Notes: generated by a model not told the origin, from the sequence alone. Numbered from the stretch's first letter, positions 50,195-58,837 are shown. The stretch: 64,000 nt of DNA from Chloroflexota bacterium (GCA_015478725.1 JADMIG010000001.1:412748-476747), one strand, 5' to 3'. Translations and numbers: made by a program.

Positions 50195-52423
50195 GAGGAG
50201 TTCGTCCCCCATCGCGAGGTCGGGGTTCATGCGGGCCTGGAGGATCGTGAGGCGGCCGAGCTGAGATGCCTCCTCCCCCGCCAGGGGATCGAACGCGAAG
50301 CCGCACACGACGAGGAGATCGGCGAACTTCACGGCCTCCTTGGCGGCGTCGCGGATGAGCTCCGGGCCAACGGTCCCGAACTCGGGGCCGATCGCGATCG
50401 CGACGGTCCTGGCCTGCCCGCTCACGGTGTCCTCCCCCACTCCCTGGACGAAGACGCCCGGGTACGGATCGAGGCGGGTAAACGTGAGGCGCTCCTCGCG
50501 CTTCGTGTTCTGGACGCCGGCCCGGCGGAGGTTGTCCAGGATGGTCGTCACGAAGGCGCCGGCATCGACGGACGGGATCGACTCGCCGGCGGCGGCATCC
50601 TCGGGTCCGGTGACGAGCACCCGATGGGGCGACAGGCTCTCGACGGTGAACGGACCCGACACGCGGACGATCTTCCGATCCTCGTAGGGCCGATCGAACA
50701 GGGTCTCGGTCTCGGCATGGCGGGCGATCGCCGCGTCGATCTCCTCGCGCGTCATGCCCTCGCGGATGTCCGGGTTCTGGGCGATCGACTTCAGGGTCAC
50801 GTGCGGCACACGCTCGTACACGAAGCCGCGGCGGACGTCGTTGGTGGTCGCCGGGATCGGGCTCGGCGGCGCGTGGCCCGTGACGTCGGCTTCCTTGCGG
50901 ATCCCGGCCTCCGAGTCCGCGAGGAGGTAGTACGGGTACTTCGCGGCCATCAGCCGCGACCGCGCGAGGGCGAGCGCGACGCGACTCGTGTCGATCGTGA
51001 TCCAACGCCTGCCCCATTGCTCAGCGACGTACGCGGTCGTACCGGAACCACACGTCGGATCGAGGACCAAGTCGCCCGGGTCCGTTGTCATGAGCAAGCA
51101 TCGAGCGACGGCGGCCGTGGCTGTTTGGACGGCGAAGATCTTGTCAGGATCCGTGCCAATGTCGGTCCAAACGTTGTTCAGGCCCATGACGGCAAAGTCG
51201 TCGAAATACCGGCGGTACCGAAGAGTCTGCGATGCAACGAGGAGCCGACCGGCGTGCGCAAGGCGCGTGAGCCCTTGGGGTGTCGTCTTCCAATGGCTGC
51301 CGGTCGGCGGCGTAAAGGTCCTGGCGCCGAACTCGAAACCCACCGACAACGCGTCACTGTGGCCCTGCGAGATCAAGTTGTCGGCCTGATATGCCCGTCC
51401 ACCGCGCGGCATGGGAACGCGGCCCGTGACCTCGTCTTCAGTCATTGGGCGCGAGCTCCCGTCCGGGAATTGGATGAGACGATAGTGATCCCCTCCGGCC
51501 TCATCCAAGGTCTTCCGGTCGTAAAGAGCGCGGTATTTCACTCGTTCGAGGTCTCGAGCGTACCAGACGATCATGTCAGCTGACGAAGGGAGCGTGTTGG
51601 TCCGAGCAACCGGGCTGTTCAGGCCAGAGGTCTTTCGGTAGACGATCGTGTTCACGAAGTTCTGGGCCCCGAAGAGTTCATCCATGACCGACCGGACGAG
51701 ATGTTCGTTTTCGACATTCATCTGGACGAACACCGACCCTGACTCGGTAAGCAGATCTCGCGCAGCCGAGAGCCGGTCGCGGAGGTACGCCAGATACGAG
51801 TGGATCCCGAGCTCCCACGTGTCGCGATAGGCGCGCACTTGCTCGGGCTGGCGCGTGAGGTCGGTGTCCTTACCGTCGCGGACGTCCCGTTTCCGCGTGG
51901 AGACCTGCCAGTTACTTCCGAATTTGATGCCGTAGGGCGGGTCGATGTAGATGGTCTGGACCTGGCCCTTGAGGCCCTCCTTCTCGGCGAGGCTCGTCAT
52001 GACGAGGAGCGAGTCGCCGAGGATCATCCGGTTCGACCATTTGCCGGGGTGGCGGTAGAAGTCGACCTTCTCCTCGAACGTGAGGTTCGTGTACGGCGCG
52101 AAGAAGCCCAGCTGCTGCTCGGCGCGTCGGCCCTCGCTCTCGGCCCGGAGCTCCTCGACGAGCGCGAGCGGGTCGATCGTCTCCTGGATGTAGATCGGGA
52201 CGGCCGGGACCTCGAGGTCGGCCGCGTCCTGCTCGTCCTTGCCCTTCCAGACGAGCTGCGGATCTCTGTCCGTGTCGCGGGGGTAGCGCACGATCGCGGG
52301 CCTCTTCTCCTCCGGGCGGGCGAACGACTCGAGCTCGGCGGTCGGGATGTTCGAGCGAGTGTCGCGGGGATGGTCGATCGCCCGCACCGGCGTCGCGGCC
52401 TTCGGGCGCATCTTCTCAGCCAT
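49793..52423 (-). CDS. mod: Type III restriction-modification methyltransferase (Mod)
   Basis: An 876-residue beta-class DNA N6-adenine methyltransferase. Catalytic motif IV is IYIDPPYGIKFGSN (near residue 180) and SAM motif I is VLDPTCGSGTTAYVAEQWG (near residue 450). The segment between them is the target-recognition domain. The C-terminal ~400 residues probably bind Res. G+C in the middle (about 51180-51240 and 51480-51660) is 55-58% by hand count against ~68-73% at both ends, a mosaic typical of swapped recognition domains. The gene overlaps the GNAT toxin gene by 8 bp and follows res at a distance of ~950 bp. Confidence 0.92.
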   Translation of the reverse strand: MAEKMRPKAATPVRAIDHPRDTRSNIPTAELESFARPEEKRPAIVRYPRDTDRDPQLVWKGKDEQDAADLEVPAVPIYIQETIDPLALVEELRAESEGRRAEQQLGFFAPYTNLTFEEKVDFYRHPGKWSNRMILGDSLLVMTSLAEKEGLKGQVQTIYIDPPYGIKFGSNWQVSTRKRDVRDGKDTDLTRQPEQVRAYRDTWELGIHSYLAYLRDRLSAARDLLTESGSVFVQMNVENEHLVRSVMDELFGAQNFVNTIVYRKTSGLNSPVARTNTLPSSADMIVWYARDLERVKYRALYDRKTLDEAGGDHYRLIQFPDGSSRPMTEDEVTGRVPMPRGGRAYQADNLISQGHSDALSVGFEFGARTFTPPTGSHWKTTPQGLTRLAHAGRLLVASQTLRYRRYFDDFAVMGLNNVWTDIGTDPDKIFAVQTATAAVARCLLMTTDPGDLVLDPTCGSGTTAYVAEQWGRRWITIDTSRVALALARSRLMAAKYPYYLLADSEAGIRKEADVTGHAPPSPIPATTNDVRRGFVYERVPHVTLKSIAQNPDIREGMTREEIDAAIARHAETETLFDRPYEDRKIVRVSGPFTVESLSPHRVLVTGPEDAAAGESIPSVDAGAFVTTILDNLRRAGVQNTKREERLTFTRLDPYPGVFVQGVGEDTVSGQARTVAIAIGPEFGTVGPELIRDAAKEAVKFADLLVVCGFAFDPLAGEEASQLGRLTILQARMNPDLAMGDELLKKTGTGNLFMVFGEPDIDVRPAGDGQISVEVRGLDVYDPTTGVLRSSSVDDIAAWFLDTNYDGEAFFVRHAYFTGADDPYDKLRRALRVDISDEAWATVNSNVSRPFPRPSTGKVAVKVINHYGDEVMKVFGV

Positions 52424-52982
52424 CGCTCACCCGCGGGTCATCGGATTCAGCGGCTTGATCGACGGCGGCCCGCTGAATCGCGGCACGGATGTCCTTCATC
52501 AGGAGGACCAGGTGCAGCGGCTCGACGGGCGAAGGCTCAAACGCGGGGTCGATTCGCCGATAGAACGCCGCGGCGGTCGAGGACTCCGCGTGGACCAGGA
52601 GCGCTCGGATGCCGATTGTCCCGGCCGCGGTCGCGGCACGCTTCATCGCATCGCGCAGGACGGCACTGCCGAGCCCGCGGCCCTGTTCGGCAGTGTCGAC
52701 CCCCAGGCGGGTCAGGATCACAACAGGGATTGGGTATCGGCCCGTACCGGCGGCAAGCCTGGCGGAGGCCGCCTCGGGCAGCATCGATCCCGCTGCGAGG
52801 GCGTGATAGGCCGCGACCTTTCGCTCGCCCACGCGACACGCGACGTAGACGCGCGCTGTGCCTGCCTGTTGGGCGATCAGTGCGTAGCGACGGAGCCAGA
52901 TCGTCTGTTGATCGGACCCGCAGTCGAACGTCGATGTCTCATGGTCTGCGTGGAGAAGCTCGACGGGGGCGTATCGACTCAC
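52416..52982 (-). CDS. GNAT acetyltransferase toxin (TacT-like)
   Basis: A 188-residue GCN5-type acetyltransferase. The acetyl-CoA site is TRLGVDTAEQGRGLGSAVL, with RALLVHAESSTAAAFYRRIDP after it. In DUF1778-GNAT systems the toxin acetylates aminoacyl-tRNA and stops translation. GTG 52982 overlaps the antitoxin stop (GTGA), and its own 3' end overlaps mod. It sits inside the R-M operon, so toxin and methylase are expected on one message. Confidence 0.88.
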   Translation of the reverse strand: MSRYAPVELLHADHETSTFDCGSDQQTIWLRRYALIAQQAGTARVYVACRVGERKVAAYHALAAGSMLPEAASARLAAGTGRYPIPVVILTRLGVDTAEQGRGLGSAVLRDAMKRAATAAGTIGIRALLVHAESSTAAAFYRRIDPAFEPSPVEPLHLVLLMKDIRAAIQRAAVDQAAESDDPRVSDG

Positions 52983-53269
52983 TCCAGGTCCTGAACGGAC
53001 GGGCCAGCAAGGAATCGGGCGAGACCCTCGACCGGCTGGACAGGTCGATCCAGGAGCTCCACGAAGGCATCCCATTGCTCCGGGGACAGGACGAACGACG
53101 TGCGGTCGGCGAGCGTCTGTTGGGCGGCCAGCGTCGCGTGCTCGAGCACGAACGCGCTGGTGCTCACGCCGGACGCCTTGGCGGCCTGATCCAGCAGCCG
53201 TCGACGATCGGCTTCGAGTCGCAACTCGAGACGTTCCTCTTTGCGGCGGGTGGTTCGCGCCAGCGCCAC
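52979..53269 (-). CDS. DUF1778 ribbon-helix-helix antitoxin (TacA-like)
   Basis: A 96-residue antitoxin. The RHH domain ERLELRLEADRRRLLDQAAK is followed by SGVSTSAFVLEHATLAAQQ and a C-terminal toxin-binding tail (LSPEQWDAFVELLDRP). GTG 53269 is preferred because AAGGAG lies six nt upstream; TTG 53275 would overlap that ribosome-binding site. It is the first gene of the TacAT pair. Confidence 0.87.
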   Translation of the reverse strand: MALARTTRRKEERLELRLEADRRRLLDQAAKASGVSTSAFVLEHATLAAQQTLADRTSFVLSPEQWDAFVELLDRPVQPVEGLARFLAGPSVQDLE

Positions 53270-53282
53270 GGTCAACTCCTTG

Positions 53283-53300
53283 TACGGCTAATGTACGTAC
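53283..53300 (-). promoter_or_regulatory. Palindromic site upstream of the DUF1778 antitoxin
   Basis: GTACGTAC (53293-53300) is a perfect palindrome, and a further GTAC lies at 53283-53286, just before the AAGGAG of the antitoxin gene. TTGACA occurs on the minus strand at 53327-53322. The sites suit RHH-type autoregulation. Confidence 0.4.
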
Positions 53301-53376
53301 TTTGCCGGTCGCCATGCCGCTTGTCAACCACACTCATTGGAGCTGCCGGCAACCTGGAGCGCGATGCGACGTGGGG

Positions 53377-56300
53377 TCATGGCGCGCCCGCCGACGTCGA
53401 TGCCCGGACCAGGAACGTCTCCCGGATCAGATCGGCGGCGTTCTCCATGTGGGTGACCTCGAGGAACGCCCAGCGGCCGAGGCCACCCCAATGGTTCACC
53501 GCCGGCACCCACAGGTCGCGGGCCGCGGCGACCTTGGCCTGCTTCTCCTTCTTCGCCTCGCCGGAGACTTCGAGGAGCAGGGTCAGGAGATCGTCCGGGC
53601 CGGTCGAGTCGGCGTCCCGGAGTCGGATGAGGAAGTCCGGCACGTAGTTGGCTGCCCGGCCCTCGAACGTGTACGGGATCTTGAGGTTGAGGCCCTGGTT
53701 CTTCGCGTAGCTGACGACCTCGGGCATCGACTCGAGCTTCTGGGCGAGCTCCGACTCCCAGTTCGAGTCCTGGGCCACGGCGTTGATGTGGCTCTTCGTC
53801 GTCGCGAAGCAGGTCTTCGTCGTCTCGAAGACGACGTCGTCGGTCGAGCCGATCGGGTCGTACATCCGGAGGGTGGGGCTGAGGCGCGGCTCGCCGTACG
53901 TGCCCCTGGCGATCGCGCGGTGGATCCGCTCGGCAGCGGCGTGGCTCCACTCGGCGAGGAGCAGGAGCTGCGGGTAGGCGCCGTCGCCGAGGTACGGCAC
54001 GACGCACTCGTCGATCCAGCGCCGGGTGATCGACGCCAGTTGCGGGAACAGCCAGGGCCGCTCGCCGCCGTCCTCGTCGCGGAAGAAGGTGTCGAGGGTC
54101 CGCTTGGCGACCGCGAACACGACGGTGTTGAGCCGCTGCTCACGGAGCGGCAGGTGGAGGAGGTTCATCTCGCCGACGATCGGGTCGAGCTGCGTCTCCG
54201 TGGGCACCTCGCGAGTCGAGAGCTCGAGGATGCTCGACGGATCGAAGGTCGCGGTGAGGCGCTCGGACGGCATCTCGAAGCGGTAGCTGACGACACGTGG
54301 GAACTCGATCCGGAGGTTCGCTCGCTCCGGCAGCGCGCGGACGGTGAGGATCGGCTTGGGCTTCCGCGGCGTGCCGGCCTCGGTCGTGCTGAGGAACGTG
54401 AACGGGACGCCGAGGACCTCCGCGTACTCCGGTTCGAACATGCCCTCGGGCGTCGGGTCGTAGTTCGCCCGACGGAGCGCGCGCCCGACGACCTGCTCGC
54501 AGAGGAGCTGGGTCCCGAACGCCCGGATGCCGAGGATGTGCGTCACCGTGTTGGCGTCCCAGCCCTCGGTGAGCATCGAGACCGACACGACGCAGCGGAT
54601 CTCCGCGCCGAGGCGCCCGGGCTTGCCGACGGTGTTGAGGACTTCGCGGAGGATGTCCTCGTCCTCGATCTCGTCGGCGCTCCGCCCGGGAAAGCGGGTG
54701 ACGTACTCCCGCCGGTACTCCTCGATCTCGCGAGCGGCGGCCTTCTTGAACGCCGGATCGAGGGCGTCGCCCCGGTCCAGCTGCATCGAGTCGATGAGGA
54801 GGCTGACCGGCCGCTGCCGCCAGGCGCCGTCCGCGACGTTGCTGAAGAGCGGCAGGTGGCCCGGCGCCGAGATCGTTGTTCCATTCCGCTGCGGCTTGTC
54901 GTAGCCGGCGATCCAGTCGTAGACGAGCTTGCTCACGCTCGTGTTCGAGCAGACGACGATGAAGACGGGCGGGCGGCCCATGCCGGCGCCCTGCCACTCG
55001 CCGTACGAGCGGTCGTAGTCGGCGTACAGGCTCTCCAGGGCGCCCTCGAGCACCTTGGGGAGGATCGGGTCACCCTCCCCCACGGTCGTGTCCCTGAGGC
55101 CTTTGCGGGGCAGCGCGTCACGAACGTTCGTCCAGAGGTCGCGGTAGCGCGGCAGCTCGCCGACCATGGAGTCGTCCGCCACCGGCACGCGCGGGATCTT
55201 CACGATCCCGGACTCGATCGCATCCATCAGCCCGAAATCGCTGACGACCCACGGAAAGAGCGTGCCCTCTGCGTAGCTCGAGCCCTTGAGGAAGAACGGC
55301 GTGGCGGAGACATCGAAGACCGAGCGGATCCCGATCTTGTCCCGGACCGCCCGCAGGCCGTCGAACCAGACGCGGGCCTCTTCCTCGTTGCGGCGGGCCT
55401 CGCTGCGCTCGTCCGCGTCGAGGGTGCCTTCCTGCGCTGCGTCCCGGGGTGCCGGCGTGTAGCAGTGGTGGGCCTCGTCATTGAGGACCACGACGTCCTT
55501 CGCCGTCCCGAAGACGCGGCAGACGCGGCGGACCATCTCGCCTGGGGTCTCCTTGAAGCGTTCGCTGTCCGTGTCGCCCTGCGACAGGATCCTCTTGGTC
55601 AGCGACGCCGCCTCGATCTTGTCCCGCCGGATGAGGGCGTGGTAGTTGGTGATCTCGATCGTCGCCCCCTGGAGCCGGTCCAGCTGCTCCGGGTTCACGA
55701 GATCCATCGCGAGGAAGAAGGTCTGGGGATCGTTCGGCAGCAGGACGCGGAGGCGGTCCCTGATCGTGATCCCGGGCGTGACGATGAGGAAGCGGCTGCT
55801 GAAGCGCTTGTCGAACGGGTTGGCGAACTTGTTGAGAGCCTGCCAGGCGATGAGCATGCCCATGACCACGGTCTTGCCCGATCCCGTGGCCATCTTGAAG
55901 GCCATCCGCGGCAGGCCGTCGTTGAGGCGCCCGTTCTCGGCGCGGATCGTGTTGAGGGCCTTGCTGTCGCCGATCTTCTCGGCTGCCTCCGTGAGGAAGA
56001 TGGCGGTCTCGGCGGCTTCGATCTGGCAGAAGAAAAGGCGTCGCGTGCGGTCCTCGGCCTGCCAATGCGCCAGCAACTCCCTCGTGAGTGCTGTCGTGTG
56101 CGGGTAGCCCTGGACGCGCCACCGCGCGACGGATTGGCGTATCTCGTTGACGATCTCGTTCGGTTGCTGGCGGACGCCGGCGCCGAACTGGATGGCAAGC
56201 TGAGGTGACGCCTTCCTGGGCTTTGCGACCGGGACAAAGAACTCCGAGAGGCGCCGCCGCGGTTCGATCTCGCCGCTGATCTCCCCATCCCGGCTCGTCG

Positions 56301-56406
56301 CAAAGTGACGGACCGGCTCGTGGTAGGGCGAGTTGATAACCGGGTGCTCGATGGGAACGGCGGTCATGTCGCCCGCTCCGTCGCCACGCTCCCCTCCCCC
56401 GCTCAT
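53377..56406 (-). CDS. res: Type III restriction enzyme helicase/nuclease subunit (Res)
   Basis: A 1009-residue DEAD/DEAH-type translocase. Motif I is MATGSGKTVVMGMLIAWQAL (residues ~165-185) and motif II is VLNDEAHHCY. SATPFFLKGS is motif III, SVSMLTEGWDANTV is motif V-like, and QVVGRALRRANY is motif VI. The C-terminal PD-(D/E)XK-like nuclease region is suggested by YVPDFLIRL followed by LLLEVSGEAKKEKQAK. Together with mod it forms a restriction system, here separated by a TacAT module. ATG 56367 (MTAVPIEHPV) is an alternative start. Confidence 0.92.
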   Translation of the reverse strand: MSGGGERGDGAGDMTAVPIEHPVINSPYHEPVRHFATSRDGEISGEIEPRRRLSEFFVPVAKPRKASPQLAIQFGAGVRQQPNEIVNEIRQSVARWRVQGYPHTTALTRELLAHWQAEDRTRRLFFCQIEAAETAIFLTEAAEKIGDSKALNTIRAENGRLNDGLPRMAFKMATGSGKTVVMGMLIAWQALNKFANPFDKRFSSRFLIVTPGITIRDRLRVLLPNDPQTFFLAMDLVNPEQLDRLQGATIEITNYHALIRRDKIEAASLTKRILSQGDTDSERFKETPGEMVRRVCRVFGTAKDVVVLNDEAHHCYTPAPRDAAQEGTLDADERSEARRNEEEARVWFDGLRAVRDKIGIRSVFDVSATPFFLKGSSYAEGTLFPWVVSDFGLMDAIESGIVKIPRVPVADDSMVGELPRYRDLWTNVRDALPRKGLRDTTVGEGDPILPKVLEGALESLYADYDRSYGEWQGAGMGRPPVFIVVCSNTSVSKLVYDWIAGYDKPQRNGTTISAPGHLPLFSNVADGAWRQRPVSLLIDSMQLDRGDALDPAFKKAAAREIEEYRREYVTRFPGRSADEIEDEDILREVLNTVGKPGRLGAEIRCVVSVSMLTEGWDANTVTHILGIRAFGTQLLCEQVVGRALRRANYDPTPEGMFEPEYAEVLGVPFTFLSTTEAGTPRKPKPILTVRALPERANLRIEFPRVVSYRFEMPSERLTATFDPSSILELSTREVPTETQLDPIVGEMNLLHLPLREQRLNTVVFAVAKRTLDTFFRDEDGGERPWLFPQLASITRRWIDECVVPYLGDGAYPQLLLLAEWSHAAAERIHRAIARGTYGEPRLSPTLRMYDPIGSTDDVVFETTKTCFATTKSHINAVAQDSNWESELAQKLESMPEVVSYAKNQGLNLKIPYTFEGRAANYVPDFLIRLRDADSTGPDDLLTLLLEVSGEAKKEKQAKVAAARDLWVPAVNHWGGLGRWAFLEVTHMENAADLIRETFLVRASTSAGAP

Positions 56407-56572
56407 CGACCTGACCGTCCGATCAACCCTGAGTTTACGTGACCGGACCGCAGACTTCGCCGGTGATCTGGCGGGCCGTCGAGGCTACCGGTTATGACGG
56501 TCATCGCGGATCTCCGCCGATAACTCGGCCTTGATGCTGCGCGTCGTAAGCCGTGGTAAAGCGCACGCGCGC

Positions 56573-56842
56573 ATGATGGCCGCCCGTCGACCCATCCGCG
56601 AGGTCGGCGTGCCCACCCTGCTCCGAATCGGTCCCTACCGGTTCTTCTTCCACTCCCGAGAGCATGACCCGCCGCACGTCCACGTCGAGTCGGCCGACGG
56701 ATCGGCGGTGTTCAACCTGACGCCCGCCGGACTGGAACGCGCCAAGGGATACACTCGTCGGCACCTCGCACGGATCGAGGAGATCGTCACGAATCACGAG
56801 TTAGAGTTCCTGAGACGCTGGCATGAGTACTTTGATGGATAG
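56573..56842 (+). CDS. DUF4160 family protein (putative toxin)
   Basis: An ~89-residue protein with the DUF4160 core LLRIGPYRFFFHSREHDPPH followed by VHVES and a C-terminal helical part with LEFLRRWHEYFDG. DUF4160 genes typically pair with DUF2442 genes, as here, and are regarded as putative toxin-antitoxin modules. Several in-frame starts are possible: ATG 56573 or 56576, earlier TTG 56531 or ATG 56534, later GTG 56609. The 3' end overlaps the next gene by 20 bp. Confidence 0.8.
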   Translation: MMAARRPIREVGVPTLLRIGPYRFFFHSREHDPPHVHVESADGSAVFNLTPAGLERAKGYTRRHLARIEEIVTNHELEFLRRWHEYFDG

Positions 56843-57311
56843 TCGGTGGCGGGACTGGCCCCGGGCCCGCGCCGTCCATGTCGATTCGGACGCTGTTCAC
56901 GTCCATCTTGTCGACGGGCGCCAGTTGACCGTGCCGATCGAGTGGTTCGGGTTCCTGGCTGCCGGCACGGAGGAGCAGCGCCGCGACTTCAGGATCCAGG
57001 GCGATGGCGATGGGATCTGGTGGGACACGCTCGATGAGGGAGTATCGGTCCCGGGGCTCCTCGGCCTGGGCGAGATGCCGCCGCCCGACCCGTCGGCACG
57101 CTCGTACGCCGTCGACTACGTTCCCCAAGACGGTGGATGGACCGCGTCGGTTCGGGGGACCTGGTTGACGAGCTCCGGCTCCACGCTGGCGGCTGCCAAG
57201 CGCGCGGTGCGCTCGAATCTTCGCCGCTACCTCGGCGTGCACTCGCTCGGCTCGGCCGGCATCGAGGTCGTGGACGATATCCAACGTGGAGCGCCGGTCG
57301 AAGTTGGGTAG
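56823..57311 (+). CDS. DUF2442 - HicB-like fusion protein (putative antitoxin)
   Basis: A 162-residue protein in two parts. Residues ~10-90 are DUF2442 (VHVDSDAVHVHLVDGRQLTV, then PIEWFGFLAAGTEEQ and GIWWDTLDEGVSVPGLLG). Residues ~95-140 look like a HicB/partial RNase H-like antitoxin fold (YAVDYVPQDGGWTASVRG, then AAAKRAVRSNLRRYLG). It lies directly after DUF4160. The fusion suggests an antitoxin able to neutralise or regulate more than one partner; this is inference. Confidence 0.75.
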   Translation: MSTLMDSRWRDWPRARAVHVDSDAVHVHLVDGRQLTVPIEWFGFLAAGTEEQRRDFRIQGDGDGIWWDTLDEGVSVPGLLGLGEMPPPDPSARSYAVDYVPQDGGWTASVRGTWLTSSGSTLAAAKRAVRSNLRRYLGVHSLGSAGIEVVDDIQRGAPVEVG

Positions 57312-57554
57312 GTGAACACGCCCGCGCCCCTGCGGGCACAGCAGGACGCGCAGGCGGGCACGACGCTGCGACTCACCCCGGAGGAGACGGAAGCCCTGCG
57401 AGAGACCGCTCGACGCGAGCGCCGCTCGATGCAGGAGGTCGCGCGCGAGGCGATCGCGGCGTACGTGTCGAGCCGCACCCGCCGCCGCGAAGAGCACCTG
57501 GCGCGGATCGTCGCCGAGGATGCCGAGCTGCTTCGGCGCCTCGGCAACATGTGA
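57312..57554 (+). CDS. Ribbon-helix-helix antitoxin of a Doc module
   Basis: An 80-residue protein with an RHH/CopG-type core (TLRLTPEETEALRETARRER, then RSMQEVAREAIAAYV) and a basic-acidic C-terminal helix (REEHLARIVAEDAELLRRLG). The GTG start directly abuts the DUF2442 stop (57311/57312). Its own stop overlaps the Doc start as GTGA. It is likely the DNA-binding antitoxin. Confidence 0.85.
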   Translation: MNTPAPLRAQQDAQAGTTLRLTPEETEALRETARRERRSMQEVAREAIAAYVSSRTRRREEHLARIVAEDAELLRRLGNM

Positions 57555-57934
57555 CCGAGTACCTCGAGCTCGACGACCTGCTCGCGTCCGCCGACGCCGC
57601 CGTGGGCGGTCGAGCCGACGTCCGCGACATCGGCCTGCTCCAGTCGGCCGTCGCCCGACCTCAGGCCACCGCCTTCGGCGAGGAGGCGTACCGGACGCTC
57701 GACGAGAAGGCGGCCGCGCTCCTCCAGTCGATCGTGGCCGGGCATCCGCTCGTCGACGGCAACAAGCGGCTCGGCTGGATCGCCCTTCGCCTCTTCTGCC
57801 GGCTGAACGACGCCGATGTCCGACCGGCGTCAGACGGCGCGTTCGAGCTCGTGGTCTCCGTCGCGAGCGGCGAGCGACGCGATGTGCCCCAGATCGCCGA
57901 GATCCTGGCGCGGTGGCGTACGGCGGTCGAGTAG
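57551..57934 (+). CDS. Doc/Fic-family toxin
   Basis: A 127-residue Fic-fold protein of Doc size. The catalytic loop is HPLVDGNKRLGW, matching HxFx(D/E)GNK. Doc toxins phosphorylate EF-Tu and halt translation. The N terminus (TEYLELDDLLASADAAVGG) and ILARWRT at the end fit the family. GTG 57551 overlaps the antitoxin stop. The two modules 56573-57934 are contiguous on the plus strand. Confidence 0.9.
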   Translation: MTEYLELDDLLASADAAVGGRADVRDIGLLQSAVARPQATAFGEEAYRTLDEKAAALLQSIVAGHPLVDGNKRLGWIALRLFCRLNDADVRPASDGAFELVVSVASGERRDVPQIAEILARWRTAVE

Positions 57935-57959
57935 GCGGCGCGTCGCTCAGTCGGCGTGC

Positions 57960-58237
57960 GTCACGCCGTCTACCCGTCCGTTCGTCGGGCTCGACCTCGG
58001 CGCTGCGCAGGTAGTCCAGCGCGCGCAGGATGTCGTAGTGATACCAGTGCGGGAACGAGAACTGGAGCCAGCTGGGGTCGATCGCTCGTGCTCGAGCAGG
58101 CCCTCGAGGACGTTGATGGTCGTCCCGAACGACGACACCGTCGCGCCGTTCTCCACCTCGCAGTTCCAACCGCCCTCCGGGAGCTGCTCACCGCGGACCG
58201 ATGGATCGGCGTCGAGCAACCAGTCGATGACGGTCAT
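57960..58237 (-). pseudogene. Fragment of a prenyltransferase/squalene-cyclase-like gene
   Basis: One frame gives MTVIDWLLDADPSVRG, then QLPEGGWNCEVENGATVSSF and TTINVLEGLLEHER (58237 to ~58081). A second frame continues DPSWLQFSFPHWYHYDILRA, then LDYLRSAEVEPDERTG (to ~57965). Both resemble the terpene-cyclase-like repeat proteins with QxxxGxW motifs. The frame break and missing flanks show it is a relic, stranded between the Doc and MazF modules. Confidence 0.7.
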
Positions 58238-58247
58238 CTCGCGCCGT

Positions 58248-58595
58248 CTACGAGCGGCCGAGCACGATGTCGATCCCGGCGAGTACAAGTTCCAGCTTGG
58301 GCGGTGCGAGTTGACCGACCGACTCGGACAGCGACGCGCGATCGAGCGTCACGAGCTGGGTGACGTTGGCCACCGAGGCGCGCGGGAGGCTTGTGTCGCG
58401 TTGCGAGAGGGCCACGTTGCCAGGGGTCGTCGCCCATCTCCGATTGCTCGTGAGGGGTACGCAGACGACGGTCCGGATCGCGCTTCGATTGAATGCATCG
58501 GACTGGACGACGATGACTGGGCGCCGAAATCCGGGCGCGGAGCCTGGCGGATCTGGCAGGTCGGCCCACCACACATCGCCCTGGGCGATCACCAC
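58248..58595 (-). CDS. mazF: MazF/PemK-type endoribonuclease toxin
   Basis: A 115-residue toxin that cleaves mRNA at short sequences. It starts MVIAQGDVWWADLPDPPGSAPGF with the conserved Arg in RRPVIVVQSDAFN, then TVVCVPLTSN and the Ser/Thr-containing SLPRASVANVTQLVTLDRA region. Length is typical. The start overlaps the antitoxin stop by 7 bp. Minus strand. Confidence 0.92.
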   Translation of the reverse strand: MVIAQGDVWWADLPDPPGSAPGFRRPVIVVQSDAFNRSAIRTVVCVPLTSNRRWATTPGNVALSQRDTSLPRASVANVTQLVTLDRASLSESVGQLAPPKLELVLAGIDIVLGRS

Positions 58596-58831
58596 TCGCT
58601 CGACGCCATCACGTGGGCAGCCGCCGTCGCGACGAATGTGTCGGTGATAGCGTCGTCATCCAGCTCGGCCATCGATCGGTCTATCGCGTCCGTGAGCTCG
58701 TCGGGTGCGTGCCGGGCGACGTACTCGCGCAGGGCCGTGCTGTACACGTCACTCCGCGATCGACCCTCACGACGCGCGAGACGTTCGGCCCGCTCGAACA
58801 CGTCATCAGGCACGGACACGGCCGTCTTCAT
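58589..58831 (-). CDS. RHH antitoxin of the MazF module
   Basis: An 80-residue ribbon-helix-helix antitoxin starting MKTAVSVPDDVFERAERLAR with REGRSRSDVYSTALREYVAR. The C-terminal acidic part (DAIDRSMAELDDDAITD) is the toxin-wrapping segment. ATG 58831 lies 6 nt after a TATACT -10; starts further upstream would fall inside that promoter. Confidence 0.9.
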   Translation of the reverse strand: MKTAVSVPDDVFERAERLARREGRSRSDVYSTALREYVARHAPDELTDAIDRSMAELDDDAITDTFVATAAAHVMASSEW

Positions 58832-58837
58832 ACCTGG

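Noticed and set aside
53302-56208. 968-codon plus-strand frame opposite res
   Set aside because: Antisense to the helicase subunit; composition is Val/Arg/Glu/Asp-rich with no fold or motif.
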